The notes under the pieces were generated by a model that saw only the letters and a list, made by a program, of their open reading frames with translations, was not told the origin of the DNA and did not search any database. Below, in pieces: positions 45,889-60,116 of a DNA stretch of 64,000 bases. The stretch covers positions 1,302,001-1,366,000 of the forward strand of contig NZ_CP051626.1 of the NCBI RefSeq assembly GCF_012844365.1, written 5' to 3'. Every line of letters starts with the position of its first letter. The first letter of the stretch is position 1. The translations under genes were made by a program, and so were the position numbers. Origin of the DNA: Brevibacterium sp. 'Marine'. GTDB taxonomy: Bacteria > Actinomycetota > Actinomycetes > Actinomycetales > Brevibacteriaceae.

Positions 45889-46860
45889 TCAGTGCAGCTG
45901 TGCGAGCAGCTGCTGCTTCGCCTCATCGAACTGTGCGGCAAAGGTCTCGACGAGTTCGGCAGTGTTCCGCTGCTGTCCGAGCGCGCCGATGCCCTGGCCC
46001 GAGCCCCAGATGTCCTTCCAGGCCTTCGAATCCGATCCCGAAGAGGAGCTGAAGTCCATCTTCGTGGGATCGGCGTCGGGCAGATTGTCCGGGTCGAGGC
46101 CCGAGGCGACGATTGACCCGCGCAGGTAGTTGCCCTTCACCCCGGTGAAGTAGTTCGAGTACACGACGTCGTCGGCGCCGGATTCGACGATCATCTGACG
46201 GTAGTCGTCGACGACATTCGCCTCGGGCGTGGACAGGAAGGCCGAGCCGACGTAGGCGAAGTCGGCACCGGCGGCCAGAGCGGCGAGGATCGAACGGCCG
46301 TGGGCGATGGCGCCCGACAGCAGCAGGGGACCATCGAACCAGGAGCGGATCTCCTGGACCAGAGCGAACGGCGACTGCGCCCCGGCGTGCCCGCCGGCAC
46401 CGGCGGCCACGGCGATGACGCCGTCGGCGCCCTTCTCGACGGCTTTGTTGGCGAAGCGGTTGTTGATGACGTCGTGGAGGACGACGCCGCCGTAGGAGTG
46501 GACGGCTTCGTTGACCTCCTCACGGGCACCGAGGGAGGTGATGACGATCGGCACTTGGTGGCGGACCACCTCGGCGAGGTCCTCTTCGAGGCGATTGTTC
46601 GACCGGTGGACGATGAGGTTGACTGCGAACGGAGCGGCTGGCTGCTGCGGATTCGCCGCGGTGTGGGCGGCGTTCGACTCGGAGATCTCATCGAGCCAGT
46701 CGGTCAGCTGCGAGGCGGGACGGGCGTTCAGCGATGGGAAGGATCCGACGATTCCGGCCTGGCACTGGGCCTTGACCAATTCGGGCCCCGAGGCGATGAA
46801 CATGGGGGAGCCGACGACGGGCAGACGGAGTTGGGAGCGCAGATCGGTGAAACTTGTCAC
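45889..46860 (-). CDS. Nitronate monooxygenase (2-nitropropane dioxygenase family)
   Basis: 323 aa from GTG 46860, which has AAGGAGG 5 bases upstream; ATG 46887 in the same frame has none. TIM-barrel FMN features: LRLPVVGSPMFIASGPELV, VIAVAAGAGGHAGAQSPFAL (phosphate-binding Gly run and catalytic-type His) and PLLLSGAIAHGRSILAALAAGADFAYVGSAF. These enzymes oxidise nitronates to carbonyl compounds and nitrite; some family members are flavin reductases. The promoter region carries TAGAGT (minus strand near 46897) next to a TAAC-N9-GTTA partial palindrome. Confidence 0.85.
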   Translation of the reverse strand: MTSFTDLRSQLRLPVVGSPMFIASGPELVKAQCQAGIVGSFPSLNARPASQLTDWLDEISESNAAHTAANPQQPAAPFAVNLIVHRSNNRLEEDLAEVVRHQVPIVITSLGAREEVNEAVHSYGGVVLHDVINNRFANKAVEKGADGVIAVAAGAGGHAGAQSPFALVQEIRSWFDGPLLLSGAIAHGRSILAALAAGADFAYVGSAFLSTPEANVVDDYRQMIVESGADDVVYSNYFTGVKGNYLRGSIVASGLDPDNLPDADPTKMDFSSSSGSDSKAWKDIWGSGQGIGALGQQRNTAELVETFAAQFDEAKQQLLAQLH

Positions 46861-46974
46861 GGTGCCTCCTTGCGAAGATGAATGCATACGCCCACTCTAA
46901 CTGAACGATTGTTAAATGCGAGACGGAACACATTCTCTTTCATCTCCTGGCCCGCATTTCGGCTGATCAGACGA

Positions 46975-47010
46975 CGAAGGCGCAGACTCTCGGGGGAGTC
47001 TGCGCCTTCG
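46975..47010 (-). terminator. Terminator of the valine-degradation operon
   Basis: CGAAGGCGCAGACTC and GAGTCTGCGCCTTCG form a perfect 15-bp stem with a 6-base loop, just past the enoyl-CoA hydratase stop. Confidence 0.85.
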
Positions 47011-47029
47011 GCAGTGATAAGAAGCTGGA

Positions 47030-47806
47030 TCAGGAATCCGTGAAGTTCGGGTCCCGCTTCTCGACGAAGGCGGCCATGCCCTCGGACTGATCGTTCGTGG
47101 CCAGGGAAGAGTGGAAGAGACGACGCTCGTAGCGCAGCCCCTGCTCAAGGGTGGTCTCGAAGGCGGTGTTCACCGCTTCCTTGACCATTGCCGAGGCGAC
47201 TCGGGACTTGGCCGCGATCGTCTGCGCGATCTCGTTGGCCGTGGTCAGCAGCTCCTCGGGTTCGACGACGCGCGCGACGAGACCGGAGCGTTCGGCCTCC
47301 TCGGCGCCCATCATCCGACCGGTCAGGCACATGTCCATGGACTTCGCCTTCCCGATCGCGCGAGTCAGGCGCTGCGATCCGCCCATGCCCGGCAGCACTC
47401 CGAGGTTGATCTCGGGTTGACCGAACTTCGCCTTCGTCGAGGCGATGAGGATGTCGCCCATCATCGCCAGCTCGCAGCCGCCGCCGAGGGCGTAGCCGCC
47501 GACAGCGGTGATGACCGGCTTGCGGACATCGGTCAGCCGGGTCCAACCGGCGAACCAATCGGCCTTGAATGCCGTCGAGAAGTCGAGGCTCGACATCTCC
47601 TTGATGTCGGCGCCGGCGGCGAAGGCCTTGTCGCTGCCGGTGATGATGATCGCCTTGACCGAGTCGTCGGCGTCGAAGCCTGTGGCCGACTCGGTGATAT
47701 CGGTGAGCACCTGCAGGTTGAGCGCATTGAGCGCCTTCGGCCGGTTGATCGTGATCGTGGCGACGCCGTCGGCGACGTCGGTGAGGATGGTTTCGAATTC
47801 GCTCAT
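47030..47806 (-). CDS. Enoyl-CoA hydratase
   Basis: 258 aa, a full crotonase fold. Oxyanion-hole segments [19 protein letters not shown] and [20 protein letters not shown] are present, and the two catalytic Glu positions are visible ([15 protein letters not shown] and the preceding CELAM). In context (downstream of an acyl-CoA dehydrogenase and 3-hydroxyisobutyryl-CoA hydrolase) it probably hydrates methacrylyl-CoA in valine breakdown. Its ATG overlaps the hydrolase stop by 4 bases. Confidence 0.93.
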   Translation of the reverse strand: MSEFETILTDVADGVATITINRPKALNALNLQVLTDITESATGFDADDSVKAIIITGSDKAFAAGADIKEMSSLDFSTAFKADWFAGWTRLTDVRKPVITAVGGYALGGGCELAMMGDILIASTKAKFGQPEINLGVLPGMGGSQRLTRAIGKAKSMDMCLTGRMMGAEEAERSGLVARVVEPEELLTTANEIAQTIAAKSRVASAMVKEAVNTAFETTLEQGLRYERRLFHSSLATNDQSEGMAAFVEKRDPNFTDS

Positions 47807-48858
47807 GAGAACACCTTATCTGCGTGATCGGTGGTGAGGATGGAATGGACCTGCTCGTCGCTGACCTCGGCAAGTGATGCGGGGTTCCACTGCGGATTGC
47901 GGTCCTTGTCGATGACCTGTGCGCGGATGCCTTCCCTGAGGTCCGGCAGTCCGGTGAGAGTGACGGCGACGCGGTAGTCCTGTTCGAGGACCTCGGCCAG
48001 CGACATCGTCTCCGCATTGCGGATCGCGGCCAAGGTCACCTTCACCGAGGTGGGGGCCTTCGTGCCGATGAGCTCCGCGGTGGCCCGGGCATCGGGGTTC
48101 TCGTGCGCGGCGAGAGCCGCGACGATGGCCTCGGCGTCGTCGCCGACGTAGCAGGCGTTGATCCAGTCGGCCTCCTCGGCGAGATCATCGGCAGGTGCCT
48201 CTCCGACATATTTGCCGAGGACGGACTCGAGATCCTCACCGGCGGTGAGGTCGGCAATGAGATCGGGGATCTGCGCATCGGGGACGAAATAGTCGGCGAG
48301 TCCGAGACCGATCGCGGTGCCGGCTCCGACGGGCTGTCCGGTGAGCGCAAGGTGCGTTCCGAACTCTCCGGGACCGTTGGCCAGCAGGTGGGTGCCGCCG
48401 ACGTCGGGGAAGAGCCCGATTCCGGTCTCCGGCATCCCGACCTTCGTCGAATCGGTGACGATGCGGTGTGATCCGTGTCCGGAGATGCCGACCCCGCCGC
48501 CCATCGTGATGCCGTTCATGATCACGACGTAGGGCTTGGGGAATTCGGAGATCGCATGGTTCATCTTGTATTCGCGATTCCAGAACTTCGCATTCTCGTC
48601 GCTGCCGGCCACGATGTCGTTGTACACGGCCTTGATGTCGCCGCCCGCGCACAGTCCGCGTTCGCCGCGACCGGTGACGAGGACGAGCTTGACCGCATCA
48701 TCGTCGCGCCATGCTTTCAGGGCGTCATCGATGGCGCCCACCATGTCCTGGCTGAGCGCATTGATCAGCTTCGGTCTGTTGAGTTCGATTCGGCCGACCC
48801 CGTTGGATACCGAGGTGATGACGGAGGCGTCCGCCTGCTCTGCCGAAGGTTCTGTCAT
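47803..48858 (-). CDS. 3-hydroxyisobutyryl-CoA hydrolase
   Basis: 351 aa, longer than a plain crotonase and typical for the hydrolase branch. Signature [19 protein letters not shown] with an extended insert, then [36 protein letters not shown]. It releases free 3-hydroxyisobutyrate from the CoA ester in valine degradation. It starts one base after the dehydrogenase stop. Other enoyl-CoA substrates cannot be excluded. Confidence 0.9.
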   Translation of the reverse strand: MTEPSAEQADASVITSVSNGVGRIELNRPKLINALSQDMVGAIDDALKAWRDDDAVKLVLVTGRGERGLCAGGDIKAVYNDIVAGSDENAKFWNREYKMNHAISEFPKPYVVIMNGITMGGGVGISGHGSHRIVTDSTKVGMPETGIGLFPDVGGTHLLANGPGEFGTHLALTGQPVGAGTAIGLGLADYFVPDAQIPDLIADLTAGEDLESVLGKYVGEAPADDLAEEADWINACYVGDDAEAIVAALAAHENPDARATAELIGTKAPTSVKVTLAAIRNAETMSLAEVLEQDYRVAVTLTGLPDLREGIRAQVIDKDRNPQWNPASLAEVSDEQVHSILTTDHADKVFS

Positions 48859-48859
48859 A

Positions 48860-50026
48860 TCAGCCCACTCCTGTGCTCTTGCGCGAGATGATCACGCGCA
48901 TGATTTCGTTGGTGCCTTCCAGAATCTGGTGGACTCGCAGGTCACGCACCAGCTTCTCAATTCCATACTCTGTCAGATAGCCGTAGCCGCCGTGCAACTG
49001 GAGTGCCCTGTTCGCGACGTCGAAGCCGGTGTCGGTGGCCTTGAGCTTGGCCATGGCCGAGAGCAGGGAGGTGTTCGGATCGCCTGTATCGTAGGCCCCT
49101 GCTGCCCGCCATAGCAGGGAGCGGGCAGCTTCGAGGTCGGCCTGCATCTGCGCGACCTCGAAGCGCAGAGCCTGGAAGCCGGCGAGCTCGGTGCCGAAGG
49201 CCTGACGCTCACCCATATAGGCGATGGCCTTCTCCAGAGCTGCCTGCCCGCCGCCGAGCGAGCAGGCACCGATGTTGAGACGTCCGCCGTCGAGCCCGGA
49301 CATCGCGATCTTGAAACCCTGACCGGGTGCACCGAGCATGTTCTCCTTCGGAACTCGCACGTTCTCCATGATCACCTGTCGGGTCGGCTGGGCGCGCCAG
49401 CCCATCTTCTGTTCATTGGGGCCGAAGCTCAGGCCCTCCATCCCCTTCTCGAGGATGAATGCGGAGATTCCGCGAGCTCCGTCCTGGCCGGTGCGAGCCA
49501 TGACGAGGTAGGTGTCCGAGGTGCCCGCGCCGGAGATGAACTGCTTGACTCCGTTGAGCACGTAGTGGTCGCCGTCCTCGCGGGCGGAGGTGCGCAGGGC
49601 GGCCGCGTCGGAGCCGGCGTTGGGTTCGGTCAGGCAGTAGCTGCCGAGGTGCTCCATGGAGACGAGCTTCTCGAGGTATGTGGCCTTCTGCTCGTCGTTG
49701 CCGAACTTGTCGATCATCCACGCGACCATATTGTGGATGGAGATATAGGCGGCGACGGAGGGGCATCCGGTCGACATCGCCTCGAAGATCAGCGCCGCAT
49801 CCATCCGGCCCATTCCGGTTCCGCCGGATTCTTCGCTGACGTAGATGCCGCCCATGCCGAGCTCGGCGGACTTCCTGATGACGTCGACGGGGAAGATGTG
49901 CTCGGCGTCCCATTCGAGGGCATGTGGGGCGACTTCGGTATCGGCGAACTCGCGCACCATCCCGGCGACGGTCTGCTGTTCGTCGGTGAGACCGAAAGGT
50001 AGGGCAGCGGCTGTACTGCGGGACAT
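48860..50026 (-). CDS. Acyl-CoA dehydrogenase, probably isobutyryl-CoA dehydrogenase
   Basis: 388 aa from ATG 50026, with GGAGG upstream. The family order is complete: CLTEPNAGSDAAALRT, the FAD segment LVMARTGQDGARGISAF, and the C-terminal LHGGYGYLTEYGIEKLVRDLRVHQILEGTNEIM, where the Glu in ILEGTNE is the usual base. Substrate assignment comes from the two downstream valine-pathway genes. Confidence 0.92.
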   Translation of the reverse strand: MSRSTAAALPFGLTDEQQTVAGMVREFADTEVAPHALEWDAEHIFPVDVIRKSAELGMGGIYVSEESGGTGMGRMDAALIFEAMSTGCPSVAAYISIHNMVAWMIDKFGNDEQKATYLEKLVSMEHLGSYCLTEPNAGSDAAALRTSAREDGDHYVLNGVKQFISGAGTSDTYLVMARTGQDGARGISAFILEKGMEGLSFGPNEQKMGWRAQPTRQVIMENVRVPKENMLGAPGQGFKIAMSGLDGGRLNIGACSLGGGQAALEKAIAYMGERQAFGTELAGFQALRFEVAQMQADLEAARSLLWRAAGAYDTGDPNTSLLSAMAKLKATDTGFDVANRALQLHGGYGYLTEYGIEKLVRDLRVHQILEGTNEIMRVIISRKSTGVG

Positions 50027-50067
50027 GATTCCTCCAAGAATCGGACGCGTATTCGGTGATCGACACC

Positions 50068-50097
50068 ACGATACGTCCATATTACTTGGACATCCAA
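50068..50097 (-). promoter_or_regulatory. Promoter and palindromic operator of the valine-degradation operon
   Basis: On the minus strand TTGGAT (50097-50092), an 18-base spacer and TATCGT (50073-50068). A perfect palindrome TTGGA-CA-TCCAA (50086-50097) covers the -35 box. A repressor bound there would block the polymerase; the MarR gene just upstream is the natural candidate. Confidence 0.6.
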
Positions 50098-50134
50098 CTA
50101 ATTCCTCGCCGAGGCGGCCCGTCCGTCGGTCCGC

Positions 50135-50650
50135 TCAGCTGCCGGCTTCGAGTCCAGAGCGCAGTGTTTCGAGATAGGGGAGCAGAGAGTCGAGGTCAAT
50201 CCCATTGAAATCGGGGGAGGAGAAGACCTCGGCGTTGAGCGCCTTCGTCGCCTGAGCGGCGAGCTCACGACCGGCATCAGTGAGGTCGACGAGAGTCGTC
50301 CGGCGATCATCGGGGTGGCTGCGCCTGGCGACGAGCCCGGCTTTCTCGAGGCGGTCGACGGAGTTCGTCGTCGAGGTCGCGTGCACCTGCAGGCGTGCAG
50401 AGATCTTCGACATCGGCAGGGTCCCGGCTCTGGTGAAGGACAGAAGCGTGAGGACTTCGTAGCGCGAGAATGTCAGTGCGAAGGGCTTGAGAGCTGCGTC
50501 GACTCGGGCCAGGAACAGCTGGTGGATTCTCATCACCGAGATCACCGTGGTCATGCCGTCGGCTGCGTCGTCCCACCCGTGGGCCAGCCATTGCCGACGG
50601 GACTCTTCGATCGGGTCGAACGCCTTGCCTGTATTCTCTTCTGCCGCCAT
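50135..50650 (-). CDS. MarR-family transcriptional regulator
   Basis: 171 aa from ATG 50650. The winged helix spans about residues 55-125: LTLLSFTRAGTLPMSKISARLQVHATSTTNSVDRLEKAGLV, then RRSHPDDRRTTLVDLTDAG for the wing. It lies 109 bases upstream of the acyl-CoA dehydrogenase on the same strand. It probably controls that operon and itself, perhaps sensing an acyl-CoA. The promoter looks leaderless. Confidence 0.9.
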   Translation of the reverse strand: MAAEENTGKAFDPIEESRRQWLAHGWDDAADGMTTVISVMRIHQLFLARVDAALKPFALTFSRYEVLTLLSFTRAGTLPMSKISARLQVHATSTTNSVDRLEKAGLVARRSHPDDRRTTLVDLTDAGRELAAQATKALNAEVFSSPDFNGIDLDSLLPYLETLRSGLEAGS

Positions 50651-50678
50651 TGTCGACAGTGTAGTGAAGTGAGAAGAT
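50650..50678 (+). promoter_or_regulatory. Possible leaderless promoter of the SRAP gene
   Basis: TTGTCG (50650-50655), a 17-base spacer, GAAGAT (50673-50678), then 6 bases to ATG 50685. It overlaps the MarR promoter, so the two divergent genes may compete. Confidence 0.35.
50658..50663 (-). promoter_or_regulatory. -10 hexamer of a likely leaderless promoter of the MarR gene
   Basis: On the minus strand TACACT, 7 bases, then ATG 50650. Confidence 0.45.
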
Positions 50679-50684
50679 GGGCGC

Positions 50685-51377
50685 ATGTGCGGTCGACTCA
50701 ATATGTCTCTCGATCCGGCAGATCTCGCCGATGAGCTGCGGTTGGATGTCGTCTCCTATGAATACGCGCCGCGCTTCAACGTGCCCCCGGGATCATTCGT
50801 GCCGATCGTCGTCGAACGACTCGACGAGGACGGGCAGCTGCACCGCCGTCTTGAAACCGCCTCCTGGGGACTGGTTCCGGCGTGGGCGAAAGATCCCAAG
50901 ATCGGGTTCAAGGCATTCAACGCACGATCCGAGACAGTGCTCGAGAAGCCGATGTTCCGGCAGGCCATCCGACGTCGTCGCTGTGCCTTGCCGATCCCGG
51001 GCTACTACGAATGGGAGAACACCGAGGACGGCAAGCAGCCATGGATGATGACCGCCGCCGGCGAAGACCCGCTCTTCATGGCCGGGCTCTTCGAGTTCTG
51101 GAAGCAGCCGGATGAGTCTTGGTTGGTCTCGACGACGATCCTGACGATGGAATCCGCGGGCCACCTCAGCGATGTTCACCATCGGATGCCCGTATTCCTC
51201 GGGCGCGACCAGATCAGTGACTGGATCGATCCTGGAGTCCTGACGAATGATGTGCCGGTACTGCTGGCGGCGACGCTCGATCAGGTCGATCCCGCAAGCG
51301 TCACTCGACACAAGGTCGGCAAAGCCGTCGGAAACGTCCGCAACGATTCTCCGGAACTCGCCGAACCCGTGGCGTAG
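50685..51377 (+). CDS. SRAP-domain protein (HMCES/YedK family)
   Basis: 230 aa. The start is fixed by MCGRLN: after Met removal Cys2 is the nucleophile that forms a thiazolidine crosslink with abasic sites in single-stranded DNA. Other family residues are present: FNARSETV, the Glu in GYYEW, and His in LSDVHHRMPVFL. It protects abasic sites at replication forks from error-prone cleavage. The fold and active site look complete. Confidence 0.95.
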   Translation: MCGRLNMSLDPADLADELRLDVVSYEYAPRFNVPPGSFVPIVVERLDEDGQLHRRLETASWGLVPAWAKDPKIGFKAFNARSETVLEKPMFRQAIRRRRCALPIPGYYEWENTEDGKQPWMMTAAGEDPLFMAGLFEFWKQPDESWLVSTTILTMESAGHLSDVHHRMPVFLGRDQISDWIDPGVLTNDVPVLLAATLDQVDPASVTRHKVGKAVGNVRNDSPELAEPVA

Positions 51378-51464
51378 GTCTCCGTTGCTGCGGGTGCAGG
51401 CGAGACTCTGGCCCGAATTCTCGGGGTTCCTCCAGGCGGGGGAGTGGGCATGGCCGGAGCGGTT

Positions 51465-51493
51465 TTGCAGGCGACCGCAGATGTGTGTATTGT
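51465..51493 (+). promoter_or_regulatory. rRNA promoter P1
   Basis: TTGCAG (51465-51470), a 17-base spacer and TATTGT (51488-51493). Confidence 0.65.
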
Positions 51494-51575
51494 TGTGCAG
51501 GTTGCCAGGCCGCAAGGAACGGCAACAGTCGCTCTGATCGGGACCGATACGGGCAAACCGAAGATGAACTTCGAG

Positions 51576-51604
51576 TTGCACGGATCGAAACAACCATGTA
51601 GAGT
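51576..51604 (+). promoter_or_regulatory. rRNA promoter P2
   Basis: TTGCAC (51576-51581), a 17-base spacer and TAGAGT (51599-51604), directly preceded by TG. Transcription would start near 51611, about 335 bases before the 16S gene. Confidence 0.75.
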
Positions 51605-51610
51605 AGACAT

Positions 51611-51945
51611 CCGCTGGCACAGCGAGTCGCAAGACGAAAAGTGCAAACAGAAACTGATACCCCCAGTGAACACACTGTCTTTTTGTGTGGTGTGGTGATG
51701 GGTGTGTGTTTGTGGTTTGAGAATCCAATAGCGTGTTTGTTTGAACAAGTTGTGATGCCAGAACAATTTATTTTCTGGTAAGACAATCACCTGGCCAAAC
51801 ATTGGTTCGCCCCTGGTGGGTGGTTCTTCGCCGAACCTCCTGCTGTGTGGGGTGGATGGTGTGTTTGGTCAGTAATTTTATGGGTCAACCTTCTCACCCC
51901 GTGAGGGGTTGGCTGTCTTGCTGGGATTCATTCGTTACATAAAGT
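51611..51945 (+). other. 16S rRNA leader with antitermination-like box
   Basis: TTTGAGAATCCAATAGCGTG (51716-51735) recurs in similar form in the 16S-23S spacer (53760-53778). The pair marks the usual actinobacterial box elements for antitermination and processing. The region is AT-richer than coding DNA and contains no gene. Confidence 0.6.
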
Positions 51946-57018
<5,073 letters not shown>

Positions 57019-57203
57019 AACCATTCCAAGTGGGGTTGGTGTGTGCGAGAGAGTGTTTCTGTGAGTAATCTTTTCTAGTTGTGATGAGAGAATGCGCCCT
57101 TGTGGGGTGCGCATGACATTGTTTTTGGTGTTCGCGTTCGCTGTGCGGTTCTTGGACCACTACCACCCGAACATGGGTTTGGGTGAGTGTGGTCTGTGTG
57201 GTT

Positions 57204-57322
57204 TTGCGGTGGTGATAGTGGTGGGGAAACGCCCGGTTAACCGTTCCGATCCCGGTAGCTAAGCCCATTCGCGCTGATGGTACTGCAACTTGGTGGTTGT
57301 GGGAGAGTAAGTGACTGCCGCA
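57204..57322 (+). rRNA. 5S ribosomal RNA
   Basis: About 119 bases. GGGAAACGCCCGGTTAACCG and CGATCCCGGTAGCTAAGCCC followed by GATGGTACTGCAAC are typical. The ends TTGCGGT and ACTGCCGCAA pair. A T-run follows at once. Confidence 0.95.
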
Positions 57323-57340
57323 ATAATTTTTTAGTGGGGA

Positions 57341-57376
57341 GGCTCTGCTTCTGATCTTCGGGTCAGGGGCAGGGCC
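57341..57376 (+). terminator. Terminator of the rrn operon
   Basis: GGCTCTGC-TT-CTGA (57341-57354) pairs with TCAG-GG-GCAGGGCC (57363-57376). A T-run at 57327-57332 lies between it and the 5S gene. Confidence 0.8.
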
Positions 57377-57437
57377 TTTCCTGTATTCACGATCGGGTGT
57401 GTTGTGTGTATTCGCGTGTGGGTGCGTTGGTCGGGCT

Positions 57438-57490
57438 TATTGCTACCTGATGGGGGCCGGGCTACCTGGCGCGGGGTTGCTGCGCCGCCG

Positions 57491-57503
<13 letters not shown>
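57438..57503. repeat. Decayed copy of the REP-like palindrome
   Basis: Outer arms TATTGCTACCTGA (57438-57450) and TCAGGTAGCAATA (57491-57503) are perfect. The interior has mismatches on the left side (TGGGGGCCGGGCTACCTGG) while the right side keeps GCCGCCGTCAGG. It overlaps the end of a truncated gene. Confidence 0.85.
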
Positions 57504-59140
<1,637 letters not shown>

Positions 59141-59158
59141 TCGACTGACCCACCTGAC

Positions 59159-59217
59159 AGGCCCTGCTCAGGACGGTTGCGCTTCCAAGAGAAGCACGAT
59201 GGTCCTGAGCAGGGCCT
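59159..59217 (+). terminator. Terminator of gdhA
   Basis: AGGCCCTGCTCAGGAC (59159-59174) and GTCCTGAGCAGGGCCT (59202-59217) form a 16-bp stem. An inner GCTTC/GAAGC hairpin sits at its top. Confidence 0.85.
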
Positions 59218-59314
59218 CTGTCGTATCGGCCGTGCGCAGTCGAACCGAACTGCTCCAATTCTGTCAGTAGGACGAGGCCTCGCCGGCGGGAGTACGCCCC
59301 GTCCGTCGGCCCGG

Positions 59315-59830
59315 TCAGCGTTTCCCGATCGTCCCGTAGCCTTTGCGCCAGCGCAGCAGGGGACGGGACGTTCCCGCATCGGCACCCGCACCCATGGAGA
59401 CCACTTCACCGACGACGAGATTGTGCGTTGCGACCTCGAGCACCTCGGTGAGTTCGAGTTCGAACCAGGCGATCGCCTCGGTGAGCACCGGCTGCCCGGC
59501 CTGCGGGGCGGGAAAGGTGTCGATGCCTTTGAGCGACCCGTACAGCGGCTGGCCCGAAGCCCCCAAGCGTTCGGAGATGTCGCGCTGGTCAGAGTTGAGC
59601 AGCGAGATCGCGAAGTGAGAACTCGTCTCCAGAGTCTCCATCATCCGAGAGCCGGAATAGACGCTCACCGCCATTGTCGGGGGATCGTACGACACGTCGA
59701 GAAACGAATCGACGGTGATCGCATGCATGGCACTGCCGCGGGTAGCGGAGACCACGGCGACCGCCGCAGCGATGTCGTCGCTGAGCTCGCGGTAACGTTC
59801 TGTGAGGGAATCGTCGTAGGCCTGGTCCAT
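59315..59830 (-). CDS. Flavin reductase-like, FMN-binding split-barrel protein
   Basis: 171 aa from ATG 59830. The fold is recognisable by VAVVSATRGSAMHAITVDSFLDVSYDPPTMAVSVYSGSRMMETL and HFAISLLNSDQRDISERLG, the standard flavin-reductase pattern, ending with WRKGYGTIG. Family members reduce FMN/FAD with NAD(P)H, often for a partner monooxygenase. No partner is adjacent. Confidence 0.88.
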   Translation of the reverse strand: MDQAYDDSLTERYRELSDDIAAAVAVVSATRGSAMHAITVDSFLDVSYDPPTMAVSVYSGSRMMETLETSSHFAISLLNSDQRDISERLGASGQPLYGSLKGIDTFPAPQAGQPVLTEAIAWFELELTEVLEVATHNLVVGEVVSMGAGADAGTSRPLLRWRKGYGTIGKR

Positions 59831-59837
59831 GAGTCTC

Positions 59838-59855
59838 ATTCTAGGGAACTACAAT
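59838..59855. promoter_or_regulatory. Back-to-back -10 boxes of two divergent, likely leaderless genes
   Basis: On the minus strand TAGAAT (59843-59838) lies 7 bases before ATG 59830. On the plus strand TACAAT (59850-59855) lies 6 bases before ATG 59862. The two start codons are only 31 bases apart. Confidence 0.6.
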
Positions 59856-59861
59856 GGAGCC

Positions 59862-60116
59862 ATGACCATTCCAGCTTCAGGCGGTTCAGCAACGATCGAG
59901 CGCGAGCAGTCCGAGCAGCTAGTCGAGCCCGGCGACCACGAGCGCTTCAGCCACTACGCGCCCAAGGACAAGATCATGGAGTCCATGGTGACCGGGACTC
60001 CGCTGATCGCCTTGTGCGGAAAAGTGTGGGTGCCCACGCGCGACCCCGAGCGGTTCCCGATCTGCCCCAAGTGCAAAGAGATCTACGAGACGATGTCCGA
60101 AGGACCGCAGGAGTAG
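59862..60116 (+). CDS. DUF3039 family protein
   Basis: 84 aa from ATG 59862. It has HYAPKDKIMESMVTGTPLIALCGKVWVPTRDPERFPICPKCKEIYE, in which three Cys (LCGK, CPKC) suggest a zinc-ribbon-like fold. DUF3039 is common in actinobacteria and of unknown function. It lies right before the helicase: its TAG stop abuts the ATG of the next gene, so the two are cotranscribed. Confidence 0.9.
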   Translation: MTIPASGGSATIEREQSEQLVEPGDHERFSHYAPKDKIMESMVTGTPLIALCGKVWVPTRDPERFPICPKCKEIYETMSEGPQE

